Shown piece after piece: positions 15,949 through 24,409 of a DNA stretch of 36,149 nt. Position numbers and translations under genes: made by a program. Position 1 is the first letter of the stretch. The number at the start of each line of letters is the position of its first letter. The notes below the pieces were generated by a model, which was not told where the DNA came from, did not search any database, and saw only the letters and a program-made list of their open reading frames with translations. The stretch is taken from positions 1-36,149 of the forward strand of contig CAMBGQ010000001.1 in assembly GCA_945866215.1 (NCBI GenBank). Reading direction: 5' to 3'. This stretch comes from Opitutus sp. GAS368. Its GTDB lineage: Bacteria; Verrucomicrobiota; Verrucomicrobiia; Opitutales; UBA953.

Positions 15949-18047
15949 CGATCAGGCTTTGGCTTGGCCTCGTCGGGCGGAGCGGCCGTCGCAGCCCAAG
16001 CCAGCAACATCTCCTTCGCAATGGGGCCCGCGGTCTTGCCTCCAAAGATGTTGTTTTCCGTCTGGCCTTCGACCAGGACGGCGAAGGCGACGACCGGATT
16101 GTCGGCCGGGGCATAGCCGATCATCCAGGCGAGGTGCGCTTTCTTGCCGTTCTTGGGATACTCGGAGGTGCCAGTCTTGCCGGCGAAGGGGAGACCCGGA
16201 ATCTGCGCGATCCGCGCCGTCCCTTCCTCCACGCATCGGACCATGCCGCCCCGCAGGGCCGCGAGCTGCGCGGTGCTCAGCCCAATCGGTTGCGCGCCGA
16301 TATGCCGCCCCGTGCGTTCCCGGGAATGGATGATTGACGGTACCGTCCGCGTCTCGCCGCGGGCGATGGAAGCGGCCAGGCAAGCCATGTGCAGGGGCGT
16401 CGTCAGTAGGTAACCCTGTCCGATGGAAAGGTTCGCGGTATCGCCGTCGGTCCAGGCCCCGTCACCGATACGCTTCTTGTAAGCACGATCGGGCACGACG
16501 AGGCCCCGGCTGGCGGCATAAGGAAGTTCCGTCATTTCCTGTCCGCGGTTCTCCGTGTCGCCGGTGACGCTCAGCAGAGGTGAATCCAGGCCGAAAAGCC
16601 GGGCCTCCGCCGCGAGCCCCTCGATGCCCGTCTTAATGCCGACTTGGTAATTCCAGACGTTGCAGGAGATCGCGAGCATCTTGTCGAGGTCGACCTCTCC
16701 GTAGCCGACTGGCTCATGCTCGGGGAAATCGCGATTACCCACCCGGAAGAAGGCCCCGCATTCGAGGATATCGTCCCAGTCCACGACCTTCTTCCGCATG
16801 CCGGCGGTCGCGGTGAGGAGCTTGAAGGTCGAGCCGGGGGCATAGAGCCCCTGCGTAGCGCGGTTCAGCCAGCCGCCCTCGCTCTCGATCTGATCGTAAT
16901 ATTTGGACGTCACTCGGTCGGCCAGGCGGTTCGGATCGAACGAAGGTTGACTGACCAAGGAGAGGATCTCCCCGGTCTGGATGTCGAGCATCACGGCGGC
17001 CGCCGGTAGCAAGGCGCCTCGGCCATCCTTGAGTTTCGCGAGCGAATCCTCGGTCTGCTTCTGGATCCGGTGGTCGAGCGAGAGCATCACGTGGCCGCCT
17101 TGGGCGGGCTCGCTGTACTTCAGGCGGGTCTGGTTGTAGCCGGCGGAGGTCTTGGACCAGAGTTCCCAGCCGCTCCGGCCGCTGAGGACATGGTCGTAGC
17201 TGAGCTCGATGCCGGCCGCACCAGTCTTGCCGGTGTAGCGTAATTTCTGCAGCGACTCGATACGGACCTCGGAGATATCGTCGACGTTGTCCGGAAGAAC
17301 ATCGGTGTCCTTGACGTAGCCCAGCACGTGCGCGGCCAGAGGGCCGTAGGGATAGGTACGGACGATGTCCTGTTCGAGGCGGATCGGCCCCGCTACCGGG
17401 AACTGCTCCACGAAGCGGGCGATAGATTTTGCGCCTTCTTCTGAGGTGACAGCCTGGCTGGTGCCAGGGAAGGCCAGGTCGTTGATCAGGGTGAAAGGCA
17501 AGGCCCGCCGTTCGCGAAGATGCCGCCGCAATTCATCGAGGTTGACCTGGCGTTCGTTCGGCGCGTTGACCGGGGCGAGCTTTGTCGTCGGCTTGGATTT
17601 AGGGTGGCGGTTCGTCTCGTCGATCACGAACCACACATTATTAAGCCAACCTTGGAGGACGCGGAGGCGGGCGTCTTCCAGGAGTTTTTCTCGGTCGATG
17701 CTGACCGCATTACGGGCCTTCTCCGCGGCGAGCAGCCGGAGGTACTCCCCTCGGAACTCCTTCTGCAAGGCGGCGAGGTCAGCCTTGACGCTCCAACGCG
17801 CCCGGTTGTCGACCAGCGGATAACCATTGCGATCGTAGATGCGCCCGCGTGCCGGGGGCCGAAGGATGACGCGTCGGCTCTGGTTATCCGACTGTTCCAT
17901 GAGTTCGTTGGACTGAATCAGCTGGCGATAGGCAAGGCCGGCGGCCACGTACAGAAAGCCCGCTAAGAAAAGAAAGAACGTCGCATGCAACCGCGGACGA
18001 TCTACGGGGGTCGAGGGTAGCACGTGTATGCGAGGGGGACCGTTCAT
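15945..18047 (-). CDS. mrdA: Penicillin-binding protein 2 (elongasome transpeptidase)
   Basis: 700 residues from the ATG at 18045-18047, which overlaps the mreD stop by four bases (ATGA). It cross-links peptidoglycan during side-wall growth. One membrane segment lies at about residues 23-42, followed by the PBP dimer domain (RRVILRPPARGRIYDRNGYPLVDN). The transpeptidase domain has S406-T-F-K409 (nucleophile motif), S461-C-N463 and K624-T-G626. The length and order fit class B PBP2. It is the last gene of mreB-mreC-mreD-mrdA. RodA (mrdB), which usually follows, is not here; instead a convergent L,D-transpeptidase abuts it with overlapping stop codons. Confidence 0.94.
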   Translation of the reverse strand: MNGPPRIHVLPSTPVDRPRLHATFFLFLAGFLYVAAGLAYRQLIQSNELMEQSDNQSRRVILRPPARGRIYDRNGYPLVDNRARWSVKADLAALQKEFRGEYLRLLAAEKARNAVSIDREKLLEDARLRVLQGWLNNVWFVIDETNRHPKSKPTTKLAPVNAPNERQVNLDELRRHLRERRALPFTLINDLAFPGTSQAVTSEEGAKSIARFVEQFPVAGPIRLEQDIVRTYPYGPLAAHVLGYVKDTDVLPDNVDDISEVRIESLQKLRYTGKTGAAGIELSYDHVLSGRSGWELWSKTSAGYNQTRLKYSEPAQGGHVMLSLDHRIQKQTEDSLAKLKDGRGALLPAAAVMLDIQTGEILSLVSQPSFDPNRLADRVTSKYYDQIESEGGWLNRATQGLYAPGSTFKLLTATAGMRKKVVDWDDILECGAFFRVGNRDFPEHEPVGYGEVDLDKMLAISCNVWNYQVGIKTGIEGLAAEARLFGLDSPLLSVTGDTENRGQEMTELPYAASRGLVVPDRAYKKRIGDGAWTDGDTANLSIGQGYLLTTPLHMACLAASIARGETRTVPSIIHSRERTGRHIGAQPIGLSTAQLAALRGGMVRCVEEGTARIAQIPGLPFAGKTGTSEYPKNGKKAHLAWMIGYAPADNPVVAFAVLVEGQTENNIFGGKTAGPIAKEMLLAWAATAAPPDEAKPKPDR

Positions 18048-18562
18048 GGCTTTTCGGCGGCGGGCGGGACACCGAGGCGGTCCATCGCGGCGTTCTGGGT
18101 CAGGGCAATCGGGAGCAGGCACACGGTTCCGACGACTCCGGCCAGGAGCAGCTGGCGCATGAGCTGGGCGACGATGTCACCCATGGGCACGGGAGCGACG
18201 TAAGCGGCGGCGAAGAACCAGATTAAGCAGGCGCCGACGTTGACGAGCGCGGCGGCCCGCAGCATGCCCGGCGTATTCCGCAGATGTTGACGCTGGGTGG
18301 AAAGGAAGATTGCCGCGGCCACGAGCGACAACGCGAGCGCGCCATCTGGGATGGGGCGTCGGGCCTCGAACAAGAAGCCGAGGCAGCCGGCGAACAAGAT
18401 CATTTGCCAGCGTTTGAGGCGGCGACTGGGCGCGATGAGGCACGCACCAGACACGAAGAAGACGAGCGAAGACGAGGCCAAGGCGTCCGAGGCGAGGTCG
18501 GCGCCGAGCAACCACGGGTAGGTAGCCAGCAAGAGGATCAACCAGGCCCAGCCCATGGTCAT
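18044..18562 (-). CDS. mreD: Rod shape-determining protein MreD
   Basis: 172 residues, nearly all hydrophobic, with about five or six membrane segments and no catalytic motif, as expected for MreD. MreD is an inner-membrane partner of MreC in the elongasome. The sequence is poorly conserved in this family, so the call leans on size, topology and position between mreC and the PBP2 gene. The ATG at 18560-18562 overlaps the mreC stop in ATGA, and its own stop overlaps the PBP2 start in the same way. Both overlaps suggest translational coupling. A second ATG two codons in (18554-18556) is possible. Confidence 0.85.
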   Translation of the reverse strand: MTMGWAWLILLLATYPWLLGADLASDALASSSLVFFVSGACLIAPSRRLKRWQMILFAGCLGFLFEARRPIPDGALALSLVAAAIFLSTQRQHLRNTPGMLRAAALVNVGACLIWFFAAAYVAPVPMGDIVAQLMRQLLLAGVVGTVCLLPIALTQNAAMDRLGVPPAAEKP

Positions 18563-19434
18563 TGAAATTGGTCACCCTGCATCAGGGCCTCGCCCGGATT
18601 CTGAAGCAAGGGGACGAGCACCGAGACTTCCTGCAGATTGTAGAGGTCGCGCGAGGGGACGAGCAGGCTTTCGCTAAAATTACCCACCTGGGTGGCGTAC
18701 GTCATGCCGTCCAGATTACCCAGCGTCAGCCGGCTGGGGAAGACGCCGCCCATCCCGGTGGTGAGCACACGCGCTGGCTGTCCAGCGGGCATGGAGTAAT
18801 CGCGCGGGATGACGCTCACGCGCGCCTTGGCGGTACCGAGGGAGTTAGAGGCCACCCCATGGACCAGCACGATGCGGTTCTGTTCATCGCCCTCGAGGTA
18901 GGCGGTGCAACGGAAACCCGGGCTCGTCACGAGGTCGACTTCGCTCGTGGTCAGATGCACCGTGGTGACGCGCCCGACCACAATGTTGCCGAAAACGACC
19001 GGCGCCCCGGGCCGGATACCGTCGTTACGGCCCTTGCGGATGACGATGCGTTGCCACCAGGAGGAGCTGTCGCGGGTGGCGACGCGGGCGATGACGGACA
19101 GATACTCGGGGGGGACGTTGTAACGGGCGATCTCCCGGAGGCGGACGTTTTCGCGGCGGACGTCTTCGTACGCGGAGAGCTTAAGTTCCAAGGCAGCGTT
19201 GACCCGAGCGAGGTCCCGGCCGGCGGCCGCCATCTCTTCGACGCTGCGGCTTTTCTTCTCCCAAAAAGTAGCCAGGTCGCGCGACTTACCGACGAGGTGC
19301 AGAGCCGGCGCCTGGAATTCGACGAATGCTTCGCGCGTGAAGCGCCGCACCGCGCTCGGCAGCAGAATCCAAATCGCTACGAAAATCGCGAGAGCGACAT
19401 AGGAGGCACGAGCACCTTGGCGGTTCGCTTCCAT
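18559..19434 (-). CDS. mreC: Rod shape-determining protein MreC
   Basis: 291 residues with one N-terminal membrane anchor (about residues 12-29), then a coiled-coil stretch rich in E, R, K and L (about 60-105, ending RRENVRLREI). The periplasmic beta domain follows, with VIARVATRDSSSWWQRIVIRKG, GIRPGAPVVFGNIVVGRV and LTTGMGGVFPSRLTLGNLDG. This is the standard MreC layout and length. MreC links the MreB filament to PBP2 and activates it. It begins 24 bp after the mreB stop and overlaps mreD by 4 bp. Confidence 0.94.
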   Translation of the reverse strand: MEANRQGARASYVALAIFVAIWILLPSAVRRFTREAFVEFQAPALHLVGKSRDLATFWEKKSRSVEEMAAAGRDLARVNAALELKLSAYEDVRRENVRLREIARYNVPPEYLSVIARVATRDSSSWWQRIVIRKGRNDGIRPGAPVVFGNIVVGRVTTVHLTTSEVDLVTSPGFRCTAYLEGDEQNRIVLVHGVASNSLGTAKARVSVIPRDYSMPAGQPARVLTTGMGGVFPSRLTLGNLDGMTYATQVGNFSESLLVPSRDLYNLQEVSVLVPLLQNPGEALMQGDQFQ

Positions 19435-19458
19435 GGCGGCTAGACCCGCAAGCGGGGC

Positions 19459-20475
19459 TTAGTCTCGTCCGCTCCAGCGGGAGGAGTTCGCGAGGATCTT
19501 GCCGGTGCCGTTGACGACGGCACAAAGAGGATCTTCTGCGACGATGACCGGTAGTCCGGTGGCCTCGGAAATGGCCCGGTCAATCTTGCGGATCAGCGAG
19601 CCGCCCCCCGCCAAGACGATGCCACGGTCGACCAAGTCGGCGGAGAGTTCCGGAGGAATCCGCTCGAGGGAACCTTTGATGGCCTCGATGATCTGGTTGA
19701 TGTTGTCGGCCATAGCCTCGCGGACCTCCTGCGAGGTCAGGTGCAGCTGGCGGGGCAGGCCGGTCACGTTGTCGCGGCCCTTGACCTCGAAGGTTAGCTC
19801 CTGCTCAAGCGCGTAGGCGGACCCGATTTTAATCTTAATTTCCTCTGCGGTCCGCTCACCGATGATGAGGTTGTAGGAATTACGGATATATTTGACGATC
19901 GACATGTCGAACTCGTCGCCGCCGACGCGGATGGAACGGGCATGGACGATGCCGCCAAGTGACAGAACGGCGACCTCGGTGGTGCCGCCGCCGATATCGA
20001 CAATCATCGAACCCGTGGGTTCTTCGACGGGGAGACCGACGCCGATGGCGGAGGCGACCGGCTCAGGGATGGTGATGACATCATCGGCGCCGGCGCGATA
20101 GGCGGAATCCATGACGGCACGCCGTTCGACTGCGGTGATGCCGTAAGGGACAGCCACGACGACGGTGAGGTTCGTGAAGAGGGATTTACGGGCGACTTTA
20201 CCGATGAAGTAGCGAAGCATGTGCTCGCTGATCTCAAAGTCGGCGATGACGCCGTCCTTCATCGGACGGAGCGCCTGGATGTCGCCAGGGGTGCGGCCGA
20301 GCATCATCCGGGCCTCGTTACCGACGGCGATGGGCTTGCGCGTACTGGTCCGGATGGCGACGACGCTGGGCTCACGGAGAACCACGCCGCGGTCTTTCAA
20401 GAAGACCAACGTGTTGGCGGTGCCAAGGTCGATGCCGATGGCTTGGGTGAATAGCCCGGGGAAGCGCTTAAACAT
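19459..20475 (-). CDS. mreB: Rod shape-determining protein MreB (actin homologue)
   Basis: 338 residues from the ATG at 20473-20475, giving MFKRFPGLFTQAIGIDLGTA, which lines up with the family N-terminus. A GTG at 20512-20514 would add 13 residues (MNKLFIKETNTTL), but a -10-like TATACT overlaps its upstream edge, making it unlikely. ATPase-fold motifs are clear: phosphate 1 IDLGTANTLVF, phosphate 2 IVDIGGGTTEVAVLSLGG, adenosine motif LAGGGSLI, and the MreB-typical VAVPYGITAVERRAVMDSA. It forms membrane-bound filaments that steer wall synthesis, so the cells are likely rod-shaped or elongated. It is the first gene of the mre operon. Confidence 0.95.
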   Translation of the reverse strand: MFKRFPGLFTQAIGIDLGTANTLVFLKDRGVVLREPSVVAIRTSTRKPIAVGNEARMMLGRTPGDIQALRPMKDGVIADFEISEHMLRYFIGKVARKSLFTNLTVVVAVPYGITAVERRAVMDSAYRAGADDVITIPEPVASAIGVGLPVEEPTGSMIVDIGGGTTEVAVLSLGGIVHARSIRVGGDEFDMSIVKYIRNSYNLIIGERTAEEIKIKIGSAYALEQELTFEVKGRDNVTGLPRQLHLTSQEVREAMADNINQIIEAIKGSLERIPPELSADLVDRGIVLAGGGSLIRKIDRAISEATGLPVIVAEDPLCAVVNGTGKILANSSRWSGRD

Positions 20476-20514
20476 CAGGGTCGTGTTGGTTTCCTTTATG
20501 AACAGTTTATTCAC

Positions 20515-20544
20515 AGTATAGTCAAACGAAACTTCGCCCGTCCA
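20515..20544 (-). promoter_or_regulatory. Candidate sigma-70 promoter for mreBCD-mrdA
   Basis: On the minus strand TATACT (20515-20520) matches the -10 consensus at five of six bases, and TGGACG (20539-20544) matches the -35 at four of six with an 18-bp spacer. Transcription would start near 20508, leaving a leader of about 33 bases before the ATG at 20475. An AAAGGAA stretch about 16 bases before that ATG may be a weak ribosome site. This is a visual match only. Confidence 0.35.
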
Positions 20545-20683
20545 GGGCAGGGCAGGGGTGTCATAAGATTCATCAGGACAGGGAGATAGGCGGGGCCATT
20601 GGGCTGACCATCAGACCTATTCACATCACGCTCGCCTGCGCTTTGCCCGGTCATAGACGCAGCCGTATGAGACTTGCGACTGT

Positions 20684-20698
20684 CTAGGCGACACCTAG
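20684..20698. promoter_or_regulatory. CTAGG-N5-CCTAG inverted repeat upstream of the Gfo/Idh/MocA gene
   Basis: CTAGG, spacer CGACA, then CCTAG. It ends 20 bp before the ATG at 20719, in the divergent region shared with mreB. A perfect 5-bp-arm repeat is short and may be chance, but its position suits an operator for the oxidoreductase gene. Confidence 0.2.
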
Positions 20699-20718
20699 TT
20701 CTTTTACACCCCAACCCC

Positions 20719-22098
20719 ATGACACCTCAACTCCATCGGCGCGATTTCCTTCGTAACTCCGGTCTGGCCGCTGCCGCTTTTGCGGCGGGCCGCCCTTGGC
20801 TCAATTCCGCGGCCAAGACGAAATCCCCGAACGAGAAGCTCGGTATCGCCGCGATCGGTTTCGGCGGCGTCGGCGGCAGCAACGTAAAGAACTCCGCCGA
20901 TGAAAATATCGTCGCCCTCTGCGATTTGGATCTCCGTCGCTGCGCCGGGACCATTAAGCAATTCCCCCAAGCAGACCTCTTCACCGATTTCCGCAAGATG
21001 CTCGATCAACGCAAGGACATCGACGCGGTGATCATCGCCACGCCCGACCATTCGCACGCCTACATGGCGATGGAGTGCATGCGCCGCGGCAAGCACGTCT
21101 ACGTGCAGAAGCCGATCACCCACTCCGTCTTCGAAGCCCGTATTCTGACCGAGTCGGCCCATAAATACGGCGTCGTGAGCCAGATGGGCAATCAGGGCCA
21201 CTCTGGCGAAGGCATTCGGCAGGTGACCGAGTGGATCGCCGCGGGGCTCATCGGCAAGGTGCGCGAGGTGCACACCTGGACCAATCGTCCGATCTGGCCG
21301 CAGAGCCTCGAGATGGACCGCCCAGGCGACGTCCAACAGGTCCCCGAGGGCATGGACTGGGATCAGTGGTGTGGCCCCGCCCCAGTCCGTCCTTTCCACG
21401 CCTCCTACCACCCCGGCAAATGGCGCGCCTGGTGGGATTTTGGCACTGGCTCCCTCGGCGACATGGGCTGCCATATCATTGACCCCGCCTTCATGGCGCT
21501 CAACTTGGGCTACCCTATCAGCGTCGAAGGCAACGTGTCCACGGTCTACGAGACGTTCGGCAAGAAGACCACGGGCAAGAACGAATCCTACCCGCGGTCC
21601 TCGATTGTCCGCTACAAGTTCCCGGCCCGCGGCGACATGCCTCCCGTGACCTTAAGCTGGTGGGATGGTGGCCTGATGCCAGCCCGTCCGGACGAGCTCG
21701 AAGATGACATGCCCTTCGGCGATCCTAACGGCGGCTGTCTCTTCATCGGTGACCAAGGCAAGTTGGTCTGCGGCTGCTACGGGCTCAACCCGCGTATCCT
21801 CGACGCCGACCGGCGCGAAGCCTCGAAGAAGGTCGCCAAGACCATTCCCCGTATCGCTGGGGCCTCCGCCGGCCACGAAAAGGATTGGATCAGGGCCTGC
21901 AAAGGCGGCCCCGCCGCTTCGTCGAACTTCGACTACTCCGGTCCGCTCACCGAGATGGTGCTCATGGGTAACCTCGCCTCGCGTTACCCTGACCGTAAAC
22001 TCCTCTGGAACGGCGCGAAGATGGAGGTCACGAACGACAAAGAAGCGAACGCGTACGTCCACCGCGAATACCGCAAGGGTTTCGAACTCGGCACCTAA
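20719..22098 (+). CDS. Gfo/Idh/MocA-family oxidoreductase with Tat signal
   Basis: 459 residues from the ATG at 20719; the frame extends upstream, but this ATG gives a proper twin-arginine leader (LHRRDFLRNSGLAAAAFAAG). The NAD(P)-binding domain follows with LGIAAIGFGGVGGSN, then ATPDHSHAYMAMECMRRGKH and the family lysine in VYVQKPITH (Lys131). The C-terminal substrate domain has WWDFGTGSLGDMGCHIIDP. This group oxidises or epimerises sugars using a tightly bound cofactor, and Tat-exported forms are very common in Verrucomicrobia and Planctomycetes, where they may process glycosides in the periplasm. The substrate is unknown. It stands alone, transcribed away from mreB and towards uppP, with only 7 bp between the convergent stops. 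Confidence 0.93.
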   Translation: MTPQLHRRDFLRNSGLAAAAFAAGRPWLNSAAKTKSPNEKLGIAAIGFGGVGGSNVKNSADENIVALCDLDLRRCAGTIKQFPQADLFTDFRKMLDQRKDIDAVIIATPDHSHAYMAMECMRRGKHVYVQKPITHSVFEARILTESAHKYGVVSQMGNQGHSGEGIRQVTEWIAAGLIGKVREVHTWTNRPIWPQSLEMDRPGDVQQVPEGMDWDQWCGPAPVRPFHASYHPGKWRAWWDFGTGSLGDMGCHIIDPAFMALNLGYPISVEGNVSTVYETFGKKTTGKNESYPRSSIVRYKFPARGDMPPVTLSWWDGGLMPARPDELEDDMPFGDPNGGCLFIGDQGKLVCGCYGLNPRILDADRREASKKVAKTIPRIAGASAGHEKDWIRACKGGPAASSNFDYSGPLTEMVLMGNLASRYPDRKLLWNGAKMEVTNDKEANAYVHREYRKGFELGT

Positions 22099-22105
22099 GC
22101 CGGAT

Positions 22106-23074
22106 TCACTTCAACGCCAGGAACGTCAGGATCGTCCCGCCGAGCGCGATGCGATACCAGGCGAACACGCCCAGACCGTGCCTCGACACATATCCAACGA
22201 GCCATTTCACCGACACGAAGGCCGTGAGCGCCGCGACCAGCAGCCCGACGGTCGCCGGGCCGGCCGGGTAGACCTGGGTGAGCGCCGGACCGAGGGACCA
22301 CATCTTATAGATCGAGGCGGCGGAGAGCGTGAGCAGGCCGACGAGAAAGGAGAACTCGGTGGCGGCACCGTGGGATAGTCCGGCTACCCGCCCGCCGAGG
22401 ATTGTAGCCAGCGACCGACTGGTACCAGGGATTAAGGCGAAGCACTGGCACAGGCCGACGGTCAAGGCCGTCCGCCAGCCGATGGCGGCGACTTCATCGG
22501 CGAGGTCCGTGCGCGCGGGCGGAAGGACTTTCTCGGCGACGAGGATGACGAGGCCACCGAAGATGAGCGCCCAAGCGACGATCTGGACGGAAAACAGGTA
22601 GGCCGTGATCTCGTCCTTGAAAAGAAAGCCGAGCAGGGCGGCGGGGAGGAACGCCACGAGGATGGCGAGCCCAAGGCGGACCGAAGCAGGTTCGCCGCGA
22701 CCGAGGCCAGCCAGTAGGTGCCGGAGCCGTCCGAAGAACGCGACGAATACGGCGAGGATCGCCCCAAGCTGGATGATCACGATATAGTCATCGGCGACAC
22801 GCGCTAAGTTGACGGCCCGGCCCCGGCGGTCGAGGACCCCCGCGACCGTCACATGCGAATCGGCCGAGACGCCGAGTAGGCGATCGCTGATGATCATGTG
22901 TCCGGTCGAACTTACCGGCAGGAATTCCGTGACCCCCTCGACCGTTCCCGTGACCAATGCCCGCCCGTAGGTGAAATCGGCGCGGACATCTTCCGCCGAG
23001 CGCGTTTCGCCGGCGGCGCGACCCGTCCCAATGGAAAGCAGCCACAGGGTCAGGGCGAAGCGAAGCATTCTCAT
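22106..23074 (-). CDS. uppP: Undecaprenyl-diphosphate phosphatase
   Basis: 322 residues; an alternative ATG two codons in is possible. It recycles the lipid carrier for wall synthesis by dephosphorylating undecaprenyl diphosphate in the inner membrane. Both signature blocks are present: EGVTEFLPVSSTGH (residues 46-59) and PGTSRS (216-221), with about eight membrane segments. Two features are unusual compared with the roughly 270-residue family. There is an N-terminal signal-like leader (MLRFALTLWLLSIGTGRAAG), and an insertion of roughly 20-25 residues (about 70-95, VTVAGVLDRRGRAVNLARV) between the first signature and the IVIIQLGAILAV helix. Neither removes a known catalytic residue. Confidence 0.93.
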   Translation of the reverse strand: MRMLRFALTLWLLSIGTGRAAGETRSAEDVRADFTYGRALVTGTVEGVTEFLPVSSTGHMIISDRLLGVSADSHVTVAGVLDRRGRAVNLARVADDYIVIIQLGAILAVFVAFFGRLRHLLAGLGRGEPASVRLGLAILVAFLPAALLGFLFKDEITAYLFSVQIVAWALIFGGLVILVAEKVLPPARTDLADEVAAIGWRTALTVGLCQCFALIPGTSRSLATILGGRVAGLSHGAATEFSFLVGLLTLSAASIYKMWSLGPALTQVYPAGPATVGLLVAALTAFVSVKWLVGYVSRHGLGVFAWYRIALGGTILTFLALK

Positions 23075-23092
23075 CTATTAGCCCGCAGTGAG

Positions 23093-23138
23093 TCCCGGGG
23101 CAAGTAAAGCCGAATAGCCCTTGTCGCTTGCCCTGGGA
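23093..23138 (+). promoter_or_regulatory. Long hairpin in the trpB leader
   Basis: TCCCGGGGCAAG (23093-23104) pairs with CTTGCCCTGGGA (23127-23138) over 12 bp with a single G-U wobble and a 22-base loop. It ends 33 bp before the trpB ATG at 23172, in the 97-bp region shared with the divergent uppP. There is no T-run after it, so it is not a classic terminator. It may act as a leader control structure or mRNA stabiliser. It reads as a slightly weaker hairpin (one A-C mismatch) on the uppP side. Confidence 0.5.
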
Positions 23139-23171
23139 GAGGCTTCCCGCTTTATGCTGAGGGATAAGACC

Positions 23172-24407
23172 ATGTCGGCCTCCAGCCTTATTCCGACCAC
23201 CGAACCTCGCTTCCGCGTGCCGGACGCCCGTGGACGTTTTGGCCAGTTCGGAGGGATGTATGTCCCGGAGACCCTGATGACACCTTTGCTGGATCTCGCC
23301 AAGGCCTACGATGAGGCCCGCCGTGACCCCGCGTATCAGCAGGCCTTCACCGACATGCTCCGGGATTACGCCGGCCGGCCGACCGGACTCTACTTCGCAA
23401 GCTCACTGACTCGCCATGCCGGCGGGGCGCGCATCTACCTCAAGCGCGAGGACATGCTCCACACCGGAGCCCACAAGATCAACAACGTCATTGGCCAAGC
23501 TCTGCTTGCCGTCCGGATGGGCAAGAAACGTATCATCGCTGAGACCGGTGCTGGCCAGCACGGCACGGCGACGGCTGCGGTTTGCGCCCATTTCGGACTC
23601 CAGTGCGTGATCTACATGGGCGCGACCGATATGGAACGTCAGGCTCTCAACGTCTACCGCATGCGACTCATGGGAGCCGAAGTGCGTGGGGTCGAGGCCG
23701 GCCAGCGGACGCTTAAGGAGGCCGTCAACGAGGCCATGCGCGACTGGGTGACTAATGTCCGCGAAACGCATTACATCCTCGGCACGGCCTACGGCTCCCA
23801 CCCCTATCCGATGATGGTCCGTGACTTCCATCGCATCATCTCCATCGAATCCAAGCAGCAGATCCTCCGGGCCGAAGGTCGCCTGCCGGACGCCATCGTG
23901 GCCTGTGTGGGCGGGGGTTCCAACGCCATCGGGGCCTTCTTCGAGTTCCTGGATGAACCGAGTGTGCGCCTCATCGGCGTCGAGGCCGGCGGTCGCGGTA
24001 TCCACAAAGGTGAACACGCGGCGCGCTTCGCCGGTGGCCGCCTGGGAGTTTTGCAGGGCTGTATGACCAACATCCTGATGGACGGTGAAGGCCAGATCGA
24101 GGGAACCCACTCGGTGTCCGCGGGTTTGGATTACGCCGCGGTCGGTCCAGAGCATTCTTACTATCGCGAAAAGGGTCGCCTCGAATTCGCTTACGCCACC
24201 GACGACGAGTGCCTCGACGGCTTCCAGTTGCTGTCGCGCACCGAGGGCATCATCCCGGCGCTCGAGACGAGTCATGCCGTCGCCCACGGCGTCAAGCTTG
24301 CCGCGGCTTTGCCGAAGGAGCAGGTCGTGATCATCAACCTATCCGGCCGCGGCGACAAAGATGTCTGGAGTGCCGCGCGGGCGATGGGGACCGAAATCAA
24401 GCTCTGA
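23172..24407 (+). CDS. trpB: Tryptophan synthase beta chain
   Basis: 411 residues from the ATG at 23172, which has a GAGG about 9 bases upstream; an ATG at 23154 would add six residues. It condenses indole with serine using PLP. The PLP lysine is Lys102 in HTGAHKINN, the catalytic glutamate is Glu124 in ETGAGQHG, and the phosphate-binding loop is [23 protein letters not shown] at the start and LSGRGDKDV near the end are typical of the TrpB1 type that pairs with TrpA. No trpA or other trp gene is nearby; instead yicC follows after 2 bp. Regulation may involve the leader hairpin upstream. Confidence 0.97.
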   Translation: MSASSLIPTTEPRFRVPDARGRFGQFGGMYVPETLMTPLLDLAKAYDEARRDPAYQQAFTDMLRDYAGRPTGLYFASSLTRHAGGARIYLKREDMLHTGAHKINNVIGQALLAVRMGKKRIIAETGAGQHGTATAAVCAHFGLQCVIYMGATDMERQALNVYRMRLMGAEVRGVEAGQRTLKEAVNEAMRDWVTNVRETHYILGTAYGSHPYPMMVRDFHRIISIESKQQILRAEGRLPDAIVACVGGGSNAIGAFFEFLDEPSVRLIGVEAGGRGIHKGEHAARFAGGRLGVLQGCMTNILMDGEGQIEGTHSVSAGLDYAAVGPEHSYYREKGRLEFAYATDDECLDGFQLLSRTEGIIPALETSHAVAHGVKLAAALPKEQVVIINLSGRGDKDVWSAARAMGTEIKL

Positions 24408-24409
24408 CC

